Source: a bacterium
GTDB taxonomy: Bacteria > UBP13 > UBA5359
Length of the DNA stretch: 12,016 nucleotides
NCBI GenBank assembly: GCA_028685295.1
Contig: JAQUEL010000063.1
Coordinates: 1-12,016, forward strand
Direction of reading: 5' to 3'
Of this stretch, positions 1 through 7,098 are shown piece after piece. The notes beneath the pieces are model-generated. The model did no database searches. It was not told the origin of the DNA and was given only the letters and a program-made list of their open reading frames with translations. The first letter of the stretch is position 1. Every line of letters begins with the position of its first letter. The translations under genes were made by a program, and so were the position numbers.

Positions 1-12
1 TGGTAGGCTTCT

Positions 13-40
13 GGTAGGGCGGTACCAGTACCGCCCTACC
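13..40. repeat. Perfect 13-bp inverted repeat (REP-like palindrome)
   Basis: GGTAGGGCGGTAC (13-25) and its exact reverse complement (28-40) are separated by only CA. A partial extra copy of the outer part, TGGTAGG, sits at 1-7. It lies downstream of the end of comM on the minus strand. There is no T-tract on either side, so a classical intrinsic terminator is unlikely. A dispersed extragenic palindrome or a protein-binding dyad is more likely. The symmetry is seen directly; the role is inferred. Confidence 0.6.
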
Positions 41-153
41 GCTTAAAGACACAGCATAGGAGGCTCCATGTCAACCGAGGAAGATAAAAATTTCCACAGA
101 TTACTAATGGGACATTTTCATAAGTTATTGACATTTAGTTATAGAAGGTTTAT
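41..153. other. Non-coding stretch after comM, possible insertion-sequence relic
   Basis: No gene is supported here. The ATG at 68 has a purine-rich GGAGG nearby, but its frame runs antisense into comM and shows no family. GACATTT occurs twice, at 111-117 and 130-136, 19 bp apart. Closely spaced copies of such GACATTT-like motifs remind me of the repeated binding sites at ends of IS21-type elements, but no transposase is present. Treat that as a weak resemblance. Confidence 0.2.
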
Positions 154-1686
154 TCAAGCCCAATACCGCCTGTCCAGCGTCCGATACTGTACCGCCTCGG
201 CGATATGTGTGGCTTCCAGGTTATCCTTACCATCCAGATCAGCTATTGTCCTGGCTACTTTAAGTATGCGATCGTATGCTCTGGCAGATAATCCGAGAGA
301 TTTCATGGCGCGGCTGAGCAGTTCCGTACCGTCCTTTCCAGTTCGGCAATATTTTCTGACGCTGCGGCTATCCATCTTGGCATTACAGTGGAATTTCCGG
401 CCGGCATACCGCTCTTGCTGAAGCATCCTGGCCCGTTGCACCCGCTCTCGTATGGAAAGACTGGATTCACCATCAGGGCGCCCCATAAGTTGCTCCTGGC
501 TGATTCTGGGCATCTCTATGTGCATATCTATACGATCCAGCAAGGGACCGGAGATGCGGCTGAGATATTGATTTATCTGCGTTGGGGTGCAAACGCAACT
601 TCTTGTATGATCACCGTAATAGCCGCATTTGCAAGGGTTCATGGCAGCCACCAGCATGAACTGGGCAGGATAGCTTATTGTTCCGGCAACCCTGCCTATG
701 GTGACCGTACCCTCCTCCAGTGGCTGACGAAGCACTTCCAGAACATCACGCTTAAATTCAGGCAGTTCATCCAGAAAAAGTACGCCGTTATGCGCCAGGC
801 TGACCTCTCCGGGGAGTGGATATGAGCCTCCCCCTATGAGCGCTACGTTGGATATAGTATGATGCGGACTGCGAAAGCTTCGTCTGTTAATTAATGAGGA
901 ATTACCTACCAGCAGCCCCCTGACACTGTATATTCTGGTTACTTCCAGTGCCTCTGATTGATTCATTTGAGGCAAGATACCGGGGATACGCCTGGCAAGC
1001 ATCGTCTTGCCTGAACCGGGCGGGCCGATCATCAGAACGTTATGGCCGCCGGCTGCCGCTATCTCCATAGCTCTCTTGGCGGCATCCTGCCCTTTTACAT
1101 CCGAAAAATCCTCACCAACGAGTGAATCTTCATCACTAGCTGTATCAACAACAGGCCTTTCCGGCAGATAATGACCATTTACAAGGGCTGCTACTTCATG
1201 AAGATTGCGGCAAGGAAATACTTCAACATCATCAACCAGGGCTGCTTCACAGTAATTATCCCGCGGCACTACCAGCTTTGGATATTTATCACTGCGCATA
1301 TCCAAAGCTGTAGGCATAACACCGTTCACAGGTCGCAAACAGCCATCGAGGGAAAGTTCTCCCATATATACGGCCTCGGCCATCTTTCCGGTCAAATGTA
1401 TTGCTCCTGTAGCCACCAGTATGCCTACGGCTATCGGTAAATCGAAGGCCGGGCCTTCTTTGCGGATATCGGCCGGGGCCAGGTTGACCGTTATTCTGCC
1501 TATAGGAAATTCGAAGCCGGTATTGCGAATAGCCGCTCTTACCCGCTCTTTAGCCTCCTGCACAGCAGCATCAGGCAAGCCGACTATAGTGAAAGACGGT
1601 AAGCCGGAAGAGACATCAACCTCCACTTCAACAAAATGCGCATTGACCCCTATAACCGTACTGCTTTTTACCTTTGCCAGTGACAA
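154..1686 (-). CDS. comM: ComM/YifB-family Mg-chelatase-like AAA+ ATPase
   Basis: Full-length 510-residue protein of the YifB/ComM family. ComM is a hexameric AAA+ helicase that promotes branch migration when transformed DNA is integrated; in lineages without known competence the role is less certain. The N-terminal ChlI-like domain spans about residues 20-170, including the family signature SGLPSFTIVGLPDAAVQE (27-44). Walker A is GPPGSGKT (221-228) and Walker B is GVLFLDELPE (301-310). A cysteine cluster, NPCxCGYYGD...CxCT (350-367), resembles a zinc site. The C-terminal Mg-chelatase domain runs from about 400 to the end. The start is TTG at 1686, chosen because AAGGAG lies 6 nt upstream and the protein then begins MSLAKVKSSTV as family members do. 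It stands alone, divergent from the rubrerythrin-like gene. The family assignment is secure; the in vivo role is inferred. Confidence 0.95.
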   Translation of the reverse strand: MSLAKVKSSTVIGVNAHFVEVEVDVSSGLPSFTIVGLPDAAVQEAKERVRAAIRNTGFEFPIGRITVNLAPADIRKEGPAFDLPIAVGILVATGAIHLTGKMAEAVYMGELSLDGCLRPVNGVMPTALDMRSDKYPKLVVPRDNYCEAALVDDVEVFPCRNLHEVAALVNGHYLPERPVVDTASDEDSLVGEDFSDVKGQDAAKRAMEIAAAGGHNVLMIGPPGSGKTMLARRIPGILPQMNQSEALEVTRIYSVRGLLVGNSSLINRRSFRSPHHTISNVALIGGGSYPLPGEVSLAHNGVLFLDELPEFKRDVLEVLRQPLEEGTVTIGRVAGTISYPAQFMLVAAMNPCKCGYYGDHTRSCVCTPTQINQYLSRISGPLLDRIDMHIEMPRISQEQLMGRPDGESSLSIRERVQRARMLQQERYAGRKFHCNAKMDSRSVRKYCRTGKDGTELLSRAMKSLGLSARAYDRILKVARTIADLDGKDNLEATHIAEAVQYRTLDRRYWA

Positions 1687-1703
1687 GTAGCTCTCCTTAT
1701 ATA

Positions 1704-1733
1704 CTTATACTTTATTTACCCGGGCGTTATCAA
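1704..1733 (-). promoter_or_regulatory. Putative sigma70 promoter(s) of comM
   Basis: Read on the minus strand: -35 TTGATA (1728-1733), an 18-bp spacer, then -10 TATAAG (1704-1709). This would start transcription close to the ribosome-binding site and leave a very short leader. A second candidate lies upstream: TTGCAT (1773-1778), 17 bp, TAAAAT (1750-1755), giving a leader of roughly 55 nt. Either or both may be used. Confidence 0.45.
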
Positions 1734-1806
1734 GAATACGATTGCATATATTTTACTAAGGTATCACAGTATATGCAAACATACTCCCATCCCCAAAGCA
1801 AGAAGC

Positions 1807-1836
1807 AAGGGGTCAAGCCTGTTTTTTAGTAATTTT
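1807..1836 (+). other. GGGGTCA-type sequence resembling a transposon end
   Basis: GGGGTCAAGCCTG followed by a T-run resembles, from memory, the GGGGTCA(A/G)G... ends near REP-associated Y1 tyrosine transposases. An oppositely oriented copy of the motif (TGACCCC) occurs at 10147-10153. No transposase gene is present. This is a weak similarity to a short motif. Confidence 0.2.
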
Positions 1837-1866
1837 CACCTTTCTTATTATCCTGCATATGGTAAA

Positions 1867-1902
1867 GCAATAAAGAAGATAGCCGGCTATCTTCTTTATT
1901 GC
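1867..1902. repeat. Perfect 36-bp palindrome in the comM/rubrerythrin-like gap
   Basis: The left arm 1867-1884 (GCAATAAAGAAGATAGCC) and right arm 1885-1902 are exact reverse complements with no spacer. Weaker pairing continues outwards, with GCAT at 1855-1858 and ATGC at 1909-1912, for about 58 nt in all. As RNA it would form a stem of at least 16 bp with an A-rich 5' side and a U-rich 3' side, like a bidirectional terminator. Both flanking genes read away from it, however, so there is no obvious transcript to terminate. Alternatives are an operator, the hairpin of a small RNA, or a miniature mobile repeat. Confidence 0.75.
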
Positions 1903-1982
1903 ATACCCATGCTTCCTATAAACCTCATATATGCTCTTTCAAGCCGCATCCGGATAGCAAAAACAATCAACCGGCAAGCAAA

Positions 1983-2009
1983 TTGCACAGTGAGCAAACC
2001 ATATATATC
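1983..2009 (+). promoter_or_regulatory. Weak candidate promoter for the rubrerythrin-like gene
   Basis: TTGCAC (1983-1988) and TATATC (2004-2009) are 15 bp apart, shorter than usual. Between this and the start codon lies an imperfect dyad, ATACCGTTAA (2024-2033) and TTAGCGGTAT (2049-2058), with one mismatch and a 15-nt loop. It could be an operator or a leader hairpin. Confidence 0.25.
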
Positions 2010-2095
2010 AGTATTTAGCACCGATACCGTTAAACCTCTATATGCTGGTTAGCGGTATATTCGGGTATAAAGGGTGTTATGAGGAGGTATCAGCC

Positions 2096-2494
2096 ATGTC
2101 TACTATTGATGATTTAAAAGAAGCATTTGCCGATGAATCCCAGACCAGTGTGAGGTACCTGACTTTCGCGCGCAAAGCCAGAGAAGAGGGGCACGAAGAC
2201 GTAGCAAGGTTGTTTGAAGATGCAGCTATGGATGAATTATGTTACGCACAACGCAATCTGGAACTGATGCAGGGAATCAGCAGCACAGAGAACAATTTGC
2301 AATCTGCCATTAATGGGGAAGCTGCAGAATACATCAATAAGTACCCCGAATACATAGAGAAAGCTCTTGAAGAAAACAATATGGATGCCGTCAAGGCGTT
2401 CAAAGAGGCAGCTGACAAGCAACAGCTTCATTCAGAGAAATTCATGGAAACGCTGAGCAGCATTGCAGACCAAAAGAGTAAAGCTGATGACTGA
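2096..2494 (+). CDS. Rubrerythrin-like ferritin-fold protein without rubredoxin domain
   Basis: 132 residues. I place the start at ATG 2096, not the in-frame ATG at 2042, because GAGGAGGT ends 7 nt before it and the protein then begins directly in the four-helix domain. Rubrerythrins reduce peroxide at a diiron centre in the cytoplasm of anaerobes. The fold signature is visible: FADESQTSVRYLTFARKA (11-28), the second helix (33-58), the YPEY turn (83-86) and the last helix (97-118). The C-terminal rubredoxin CxxC pairs are absent. Several expected ligands look changed: the first ExxH reads E47-L-C-Y50, the second reads Q109-Q-L-H112, and the ExxE of helix 3 reads E78-Y-I-N81. Metal binding may therefore be altered or lost. 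It ends 3 nt from the convergent SIS gene. The fold is fairly sure; peroxidase activity is doubtful. Confidence 0.85.
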   Translation: MSTIDDLKEAFADESQTSVRYLTFARKAREEGHEDVARLFEDAAMDELCYAQRNLELMQGISSTENNLQSAINGEAAEYINKYPEYIEKALEENNMDAVKAFKEAADKQQLHSEKFMETLSSIADQKSKADD

Positions 2495-2497
2495 CAG

Positions 2498-3529
2498 CTA
2501 ACGGACTATCTTACGCCGTCCTCTTGGCCTATCGGGGTTAAGACCTTTCTGCAATGCCAAATTATAGGCAAAGAGCTGTCCTACCACCATAAATACCAAA
2601 GGAGAGAATACCTCCCTTACCGGCTCAGGCAAGACCAGAGCGGTATCGGCAATTTCCAGCACTTCCTTACGATCCGATATAACTATAGTTTCCGCTCCCA
2701 GCTCTCGCTGCAATTCTCTGGTCAGTCGCAGCATATTATTATAGGTTGGTCCGCCGGGAACAAAGATCATAACCGGATACCCCTCCCCTACCAGAGAGAT
2801 AGCGGCGTGTGCAAATTCGGCCGATGAATGAGACAGGGCCGAAACCTGACAAATCTCCTCTAATTTGAGAGCTGTTTCCAAGGCTGTGGCGTAATTGAAA
2901 CCGTTGCCCAGCACTACGCATCTGGTCATATAGCGATAAGGCTTGACCAGCTCGCACATACTATCCGATAGAGTCAGAGCGGAATTCATCAGTTCAGGCA
3001 CAAGCCTCAATGCACTGATCGTTTCTCTATCCTCAGATATAACAGCCGCCAGAAGATAAAGGATAGCCATCTGAGCCGTATAAGTTTTAGTGGACGATAT
3101 AGCCTTTTCCACCCCAGCCCGCGTATTTATGCAGTAATCTGCCGTAAGCCCTAATGGGGATTCAGGTTCTTCCGTTATGGCAACCGTCATTGCTCCCAGC
3201 TCCCTGGCCATTATCAGGACCTCTCGTGTCTCATACGTTTCACCTGAACGCGAAATGCCTATGACAACGGCATTTGAGAGATTAAGCCTAGCTTGATATG
3301 CCATAAATATGGTTGGCGAAATAACCGTTGAAGGAATTGAGGCTATGGTCTCAAATATATATTTGGAAGCCATAGCAACGTTATTAGAAGAGCCGCGTCC
3401 TACTGCCATAACGAGACAACTACCACGCTCACGCGCTATCTGACCGATAGAAATGATATTGGAGAGTTCATCCTCGAGAATGCGATTTAAAACCTGTGGC
3501 TGTTCAGCAATATCATCCAGCATTAACAT
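2498..3529 (-). CDS. SIS-domain sugar isomerase/deaminase-like protein (GlmS C-terminal or AgaS/NagB-II type)
   Basis: 343 residues with two tandem SIS domains, the architecture of the isomerase half of glucosamine-6-phosphate synthase and of stand-alone GlcN-6-P or GalN-6-P deaminases. It lacks the N-terminal glutaminase domain of GlmS. Visible motifs are GRGSS (44-48), the sugar-phosphate-binding SRSGET (93-98), EKAISSTKT (141-149), VVLGNGFNYATALETALKLEE (in the second domain, 205-225) and the C-terminal NPDRPRGRRKIV (331-342) typical of this group. The start ATG at 3529 has GGAGGTG 7 nt upstream. Substrate cannot be told from sequence; amino-sugar phosphate is the best guess. It is divergent from a peptidoglycan L,D-transpeptidase, which would suit a wall-precursor role, but that is only context. 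Confidence 0.85.
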   Translation of the reverse strand: MLMLDDIAEQPQVLNRILEDELSNIISIGQIARERGSCLVMAVGRGSSNNVAMASKYIFETIASIPSTVISPTIFMAYQARLNLSNAVVIGISRSGETYETREVLIMARELGAMTVAITEEPESPLGLTADYCINTRAGVEKAISSTKTYTAQMAILYLLAAVISEDRETISALRLVPELMNSALTLSDSMCELVKPYRYMTRCVVLGNGFNYATALETALKLEEICQVSALSHSSAEFAHAAISLVGEGYPVMIFVPGGPTYNNMLRLTRELQRELGAETIVISDRKEVLEIADTALVLPEPVREVFSPLVFMVVGQLFAYNLALQKGLNPDRPRGRRKIVR

Positions 3530-3595
3530 ATATGCGCACCTCCGATAGAAACTATGTAAATAAAAATCCTATTCAATCAATTATGTTATTCCGCT

Positions 3596-3624
3596 AATCT
3601 ATCATTAAATCCTTTATTTGTTAA
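3596..3624 (-). promoter_or_regulatory. Candidate promoter of the SIS gene
   Basis: On the minus strand, -35 TTAACA (3619-3624), 17 bp, then -10 TAGATT (3596-3601). This gives a leader of about 60 nt before ATG 3529. Match to consensus is moderate. Confidence 0.35.
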
Positions 3625-3632
3625 TCCGAATA

Positions 3633-3671
3633 CCATAAACCATAATATCCTCCATAATATTTTGTTTATGG
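3633..3671. repeat. Nested inverted and direct repeats between the SIS and L,D-transpeptidase genes
   Basis: CCATAAAC (3633-3640) pairs with GTTTATGG (3664-3671). Between them CCATAATAT occurs twice, at 3640-3648 and 3652-3660, with a 12-bp period. This arrangement just upstream of the transpeptidase gene, in a divergent intergenic region, looks like an operator that could control one or both genes. The repeats are seen directly; the regulatory role is inferred. Confidence 0.5.
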
Positions 3672-3694
3672 CTCTCTTTTTTCAGGTATAGAGT

Positions 3695-4198
3695 ATGCAA
3701 AGGAGGTATAAGAAATTGCGTATACCCGGATTGTTTATCATTTTTATCATTTACAGTTTATTAGTCAGCGCTCCCATCATGGCTGAAGAAAGGCTACCGA
3801 CAGCAATCGGAGAGCATCCTGAAAGCGATATCAAAGCTCTCGCTTTCAGAGGCAAAGCTATCGTCATCAACTTGCAAGCTCAAAGGATCTATGCTAAAAG
3901 CAACGACCGTATAATCTATAACTTTCACATAAGCTCCGGTCGCCCGGGCAAATCCACACCACGAGGGAGCTACCGTGTTTTAGGTAAGAAAAAAATGCAT
4001 ATATCCAGCATCTATCCACGTCCACGAGGCGGCGCCGGCATGCCCTGGTCCCTGCATTACAACGGCAACTATTTCATTCACGGTTACCATCATGTTCCTC
4101 TTCGTCCAGCCTCTAACGGCTGCATACGGCTGGCTGTACCAAGCGCGAAGAAACTCTTCTTTTGGGCGCCGGTAGGAACACCTGTAATCATACGCTGA
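3695..4198 (+). CDS. Secreted L,D-transpeptidase (YkuD/ErfK-Srf family)
   Basis: 167 residues from ATG 3695. L,D-transpeptidases make 3-3 peptide cross-links in peptidoglycan or attach proteins to it, outside the membrane, using a catalytic cysteine. Here the hydrophobic signal segment is residues 10-28 with a likely cleavage after IMA (28-30). The YkuD domain runs from about 52 to 166 and includes the conserved STPRGSY stretch (87-93). Active-site residues are H129-G130 and S140-N-G-C143-I-R; the usual SHGC histidine is replaced by Asn, which is tolerated in some members. The start is uncertain: AAAGGAGGT (3699-3707) lies inside the ATG frame and is ideally placed, 8 nt before an in-frame TTG at 3716. 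TTG would give 160 residues but remove the RRYKK positive n-region. There are no LysM or other wall-binding domains. Confidence 0.9.
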   Translation: MQRRYKKLRIPGLFIIFIIYSLLVSAPIMAEERLPTAIGEHPESDIKALAFRGKAIVINLQAQRIYAKSNDRIIYNFHISSGRPGKSTPRGSYRVLGKKKMHISSIYPRPRGGAGMPWSLHYNGNYFIHGYHHVPLRPASNGCIRLAVPSAKKLFFWAPVGTPVIIR

Positions 4199-4223
4199 AG
4201 CTTTGACAGATGCCATAAAACCC

Positions 4224-4253
4224 TGAGAGCCTTCCTTTTCCGGAAGGCTCTCA
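4224..4253. terminator. Bidirectional intrinsic terminator between the L,D-transpeptidase gene and fba
   Basis: A perfect 12-bp stem, TGAGAGCCTTCC (4224-4235) with GGAAGGCTCTCA (4242-4253), has a 6-nt loop TTTTCC. On the minus strand it is followed by GGGTTTTATGG, a good U-rich tail for fba. On the plus strand the tail (TCAGTTCCTTG) is weaker. Its place between two convergent genes fits a shared terminator. Confidence 0.85.
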
Positions 4254-4287
4254 TCAGTTCCTTGCCTATCAGGTAATTGGTAGAAAA

Positions 4288-5313
4288 TTACTTGCCCATA
4301 TAGAAGGTAACCATGTCTTTCATGCTTACCTGCTTTACCTTGCTTGCATATCCGGCCTGACCAAAGGCTACCATGCGGTCGATACAGACTTGCTTCATGG
4401 CATCTCTGGCTGGTGAGAGATAATCGCGTGGGTCAAAGGCAGTCGGCTTGCAAGAAAAAACCTTGCGGATAGCACCGGTTATGGCTAAGCGGTTATCGGT
4501 GTCCACGTTGATTTTGCGTACGCCATGCTTGATACCGCGCTGTATTTCCTCAACCGGCACGCCGTAGGTCTCTTTCATATATCCACCATACATTCTGATG
4601 ATATCCAATAGTTCCTGCGGCACGCTGGAAGAACCGTGCATAACAAGATGGGTATTGGGAAGACGCTTGTGTATCTCCTCAATAACACTCATAACCAGAA
4701 CATCGCCTGTGGGCTTACGAGTAAACTTATAGGCGCCATGGCTGGTTCCAATGGCCACTGCCAGCGCATCGACACCTGTGTCTGCCACAAAACGCTCTGC
4801 CTGGCTGGGATCGGTAAGGTGCTTTAAGGCTTCTTCACCGGTAAGACCTGCGCCATGACCATCTTCAATACCGCCGAGAGTACCTATTTCGCCTTCAACA
4901 GTGACTCCCCTGGCATGGGCATAATCCACAACTTCCTTGGTTACCTTGACATTATACTCATAGCTGGAAGGCGATTTTCCGTCTTCCGAGAGAGAGCCGT
5001 CCATCATAACGGAGTTGAAACCCTGCTCAATGGCACTGATGCAAGTTGCCGGTGAATTACCGTGGTCCTGATGCATGGATATAGGTATGTTGGGATGAAG
5101 CTCGGCCGCAGCCAGCATGAGATGCCGAAGATAAGCATCATTGGTGTACTTCCGGGCGCCTCTGGAAGCCTGAACGATTACCGGTGATTCCGTTTCTTCA
5201 GCCGCTGCCATGATGGCTTGTATTTGCTCCATGTTGTTAACATTGAACGCTGCCACACCATAGCCGTTCTCCGCAGCATGATCCAATAGAATCCGCATAG
5301 GAACTAATGACAT
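4288..5313 (-). CDS. fba: Class II fructose-1,6-bisphosphate aldolase, Calvin-cycle subtype
   Basis: 341 residues, full length for this zinc-dependent family. It interconverts fructose 1,6-bisphosphate with dihydroxyacetone phosphate and glyceraldehyde 3-phosphate in glycolysis and gluconeogenesis. Family marks are AFNVNNMEQ (22-30), SMHQDHG (79-85, with catalytic Asp83 and zinc ligand His84), Glu140 in [17 protein letters not shown] (187-197, His192) and HLVMHGSSS (222-230, His226), then KINVDTDNR (267-275) for phosphate binding. [13 protein letters not shown] and the long C-terminal extension (about 290-341) mark the subtype often called CbbA or class IIB. No other Calvin-cycle gene is nearby, so the name does not imply CO2 fixation. 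The start ATG 5313 has an AAGGGGG site 8 nt upstream. It has its own promoter and terminator, so it is probably monocistronic. Confidence 0.95.
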   Translation of the reverse strand: MSLVPMRILLDHAAENGYGVAAFNVNNMEQIQAIMAAAEETESPVIVQASRGARKYTNDAYLRHLMLAAAELHPNIPISMHQDHGNSPATCISAIEQGFNSVMMDGSLSEDGKSPSSYEYNVKVTKEVVDYAHARGVTVEGEIGTLGGIEDGHGAGLTGEEALKHLTDPSQAERFVADTGVDALAVAIGTSHGAYKFTRKPTGDVLVMSVIEEIHKRLPNTHLVMHGSSSVPQELLDIIRMYGGYMKETYGVPVEEIQRGIKHGVRKINVDTDNRLAITGAIRKVFSCKPTAFDPRDYLSPARDAMKQVCIDRMVAFGQAGYASKVKQVSMKDMVTFYMGK

Positions 5314-5369
5314 ATTCTTTGCCCCCTTAGTGAATTATTGTCTGTAGATGCATTAAACACACCCTTGTT

Positions 5370-5398
5370 GTTTTATCAAAAATGGTTCAATCTGTCAA
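5370..5398 (-). promoter_or_regulatory. fba promoter (TTGACA, 17 bp, TAAAAC)
   Basis: On the minus strand a consensus -35 TTGACA lies at 5393-5398. The spacer is exactly 17 bp and the -10 is TAAAAC (5370-5375). The predicted leader is about 50 nt. Its -35 lies only 7 bp from the -35 of the divergent prfC promoter. Confidence 0.7.
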
Positions 5399-5405
5399 AT
5401 CTTAA

Positions 5406-5434
5406 TTGTATATGCCGGTTTTATCAAGTATAAT
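5406..5434 (+). promoter_or_regulatory. prfC promoter (TTGTAT, 17 bp, TATAAT)
   Basis: A consensus -10 TATAAT lies at 5429-5434 and a weaker -35 TTGTAT at 5406-5411, with a 17-bp spacer. It precedes the ATG of prfC by about 40 bases. It is back to back with the fba promoter. Confidence 0.7.
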
Positions 5435-5473
5435 ATTGGCCGTACATTTAAACTGTGATCGGAGTATTATTTA

Positions 5474-7084
5474 ATGGATTTATCTGATATTGTTAAAGCT
5501 GAAACGGAACGAAGACGAACCTTTGCCATTATTTCACATCCTGATGCCGGTAAAACCACCTTCACGGAAAAATTGCTGTTGTATGGTGGAGCCATACGTC
5601 TGGCAGGCTCAGTCAGAGCGAGGCGGAATCAGAATAAAACCACCTCCGATTGGATGAATATAGAGCAAGAGCGCGGCATCTCCATAACTTCAGCAGCACT
5701 GCAATTTGAATATAACGGCTATTGTCTCAACCTCCTGGATACACCCGGCCACCATGACTTCAGCGAAGACACATACCGCACCCTGACTGCTGCCGATAGC
5801 GCCGTCATGGTGCTGGATGCCGCCAAAGGTGTGGAAGAGCAGACCAAAAAGCTCTTTCGGGTCTGTCGCCGTAGAAACATACCTATAGCTACCTTTATCA
5901 ACAAAATGGATCGTCTTGGAAGGGATCCGTTAGCACTGCTGGATGAAGTTGAAGAGATACTTGGAATCACAGCCGTACCGCTAAACTGGCCAATAGGCTC
6001 AGGCGATGAATTTACAGGTGTCTATGATAGAACTGAGAAGCGCATATATTTATATGAACGTACCACGCATAATCAGCAGAAAGCTCCGGTTATTGCCGGT
6101 AACGCTGATGATCCGGCCGTAAGAGAGTTGATAGGGCCTGACAAACACGATATCTTCCTGGAGGAAATGGAGATACTGAGAGAGGTAGTTAAGCCGTTCA
6201 CCCGGGATGCCTTTCTGTCGGGAGAGATGACGCCGGTATTCTTTGGCAGCGCTTTAACTAATTTTGGAGTAGAGCGTTTTCTAGCACATTTTATCGCGCT
6301 CTCTCCCTTGCCGGGTGAAGTCGGAGATAATAAGATAAGAGTGGATGAGGAGAGATTCACCGGCTTTATCTTCAAGGTTCAAGCTAACATGAATCAACGA
6401 CATCGTGACAGGATAGCCTTTGTGCGCATCTGCTCCGGCCGATTTGAACGCGGCATGACAGTCAAGCATTTGCGTACCGGCAAAATGATACGGCTTTCCA
6501 GCCCGCATGTTTTTTTTGCTCAGGAGAGGGCGGTTATCGATGAAGCCTGGCCAGGCGATATAATCGGTCTGATAAACCCCGGAACGTTTAGAATAGGCGA
6601 TGCTCTCTGCGAAAGAGGAGAGCTTTCGCTACCGCCGTTTCCCCGCTTTGCACCGGAATGCTTTGCTACTGTCAGACCGTATGATCCTGCTATGTACAAG
6701 GGCTTCCACAAAGGACTTCAGCAGTTGTTTGAGGAGGGCGTAGTGCAGGTTTATTATCCACTTCGAGGGGCACATGACCCGATGCTGGGTGCTGTAGGGC
6801 AGCTGCAGTTCGAAGTTTTTGTAAGCCGCCTGGAAGCCGAATATTCCACTCGAATATCGATAGAGCACCATCCCTACACCATCGCCAGATGGATAGATAA
6901 GCAGCATATCGATGAAATATCAGGCAGCGGCTATGCCGGAGTAGTCCTGGATGATCAGGATCGTGCCGTAGCCCTCTTTAAAAAAGGCTATGATCTCCGT
7001 TTCACAGAGAAAAAGTACCCTCATATCGTTTTCTCGGAGTTGCCCCCGAGCGATACTTGCACTCAGGATGCTGCTTTAGCATAA
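5474..7084 (+). CDS. prfC: Peptide chain release factor 3 (RF3)
   Basis: 536 residues, close to the usual RF3 length of about 530. RF3 is a translational GTPase that recycles RF1 and RF2 from the ribosome after peptide release. The G domain is at the N-terminus: P-loop SHPDAGKTT (21-29), switch I RGISITS (67-73), G3 DTPGH (89-93) and G4 NKMD (143-146). The stretch VRARRNQNKTTSDWMNIEQE (47-66) and DTPGHHDFSEDTYRTL (89-104) separate RF3 from EF-G, LepA and TetM-type proteins. Domain II starts near residue 290 and the C-terminal RF3 domain (VGQLQFEVFVSRLE) lies near 440-460. GGAG lies 9 nt before ATG 5474. It stands alone behind its own promoter and ends 14 nt from the convergent RRM gene. Confidence 0.95.
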   Translation: MDLSDIVKAETERRRTFAIISHPDAGKTTFTEKLLLYGGAIRLAGSVRARRNQNKTTSDWMNIEQERGISITSAALQFEYNGYCLNLLDTPGHHDFSEDTYRTLTAADSAVMVLDAAKGVEEQTKKLFRVCRRRNIPIATFINKMDRLGRDPLALLDEVEEILGITAVPLNWPIGSGDEFTGVYDRTEKRIYLYERTTHNQQKAPVIAGNADDPAVRELIGPDKHDIFLEEMEILREVVKPFTRDAFLSGEMTPVFFGSALTNFGVERFLAHFIALSPLPGEVGDNKIRVDEERFTGFIFKVQANMNQRHRDRIAFVRICSGRFERGMTVKHLRTGKMIRLSSPHVFFAQERAVIDEAWPGDIIGLINPGTFRIGDALCERGELSLPPFPRFAPECFATVRPYDPAMYKGFHKGLQQLFEEGVVQVYYPLRGAHDPMLGAVGQLQFEVFVSRLEAEYSTRISIEHHPYTIARWIDKQHIDEISGSGYAGVVLDDQDRAVALFKKGYDLRFTEKKYPHIVFSELPPSDTCTQDAALA

Positions 7085-7098
7085 GCCGTAATTGAGGC

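Noticed and set aside
68-421. 117-codon plus-strand ORF with a nearby purine-rich site
   Set aside because: Most of it is antisense to the 3' end of comM, and its translation has no family features; the comM frame is clearly the real one.
388-1690. Several plus-strand ORFs of 89-145 codons across comM
   Set aside because: All are antisense shadows of the comM frame, whose Walker motifs and family domains are unmistakable.
3640-3660. CRISPR-like direct repeats
   Set aside because: There are only two 9-bp copies with a 12-bp period, which suits an operator and not an array.
4288-5313. Calvin cycle gene cluster
   Set aside because: The aldolase subtype carries that name, but no RuBisCO, phosphoribulokinase or other cbb gene is present.
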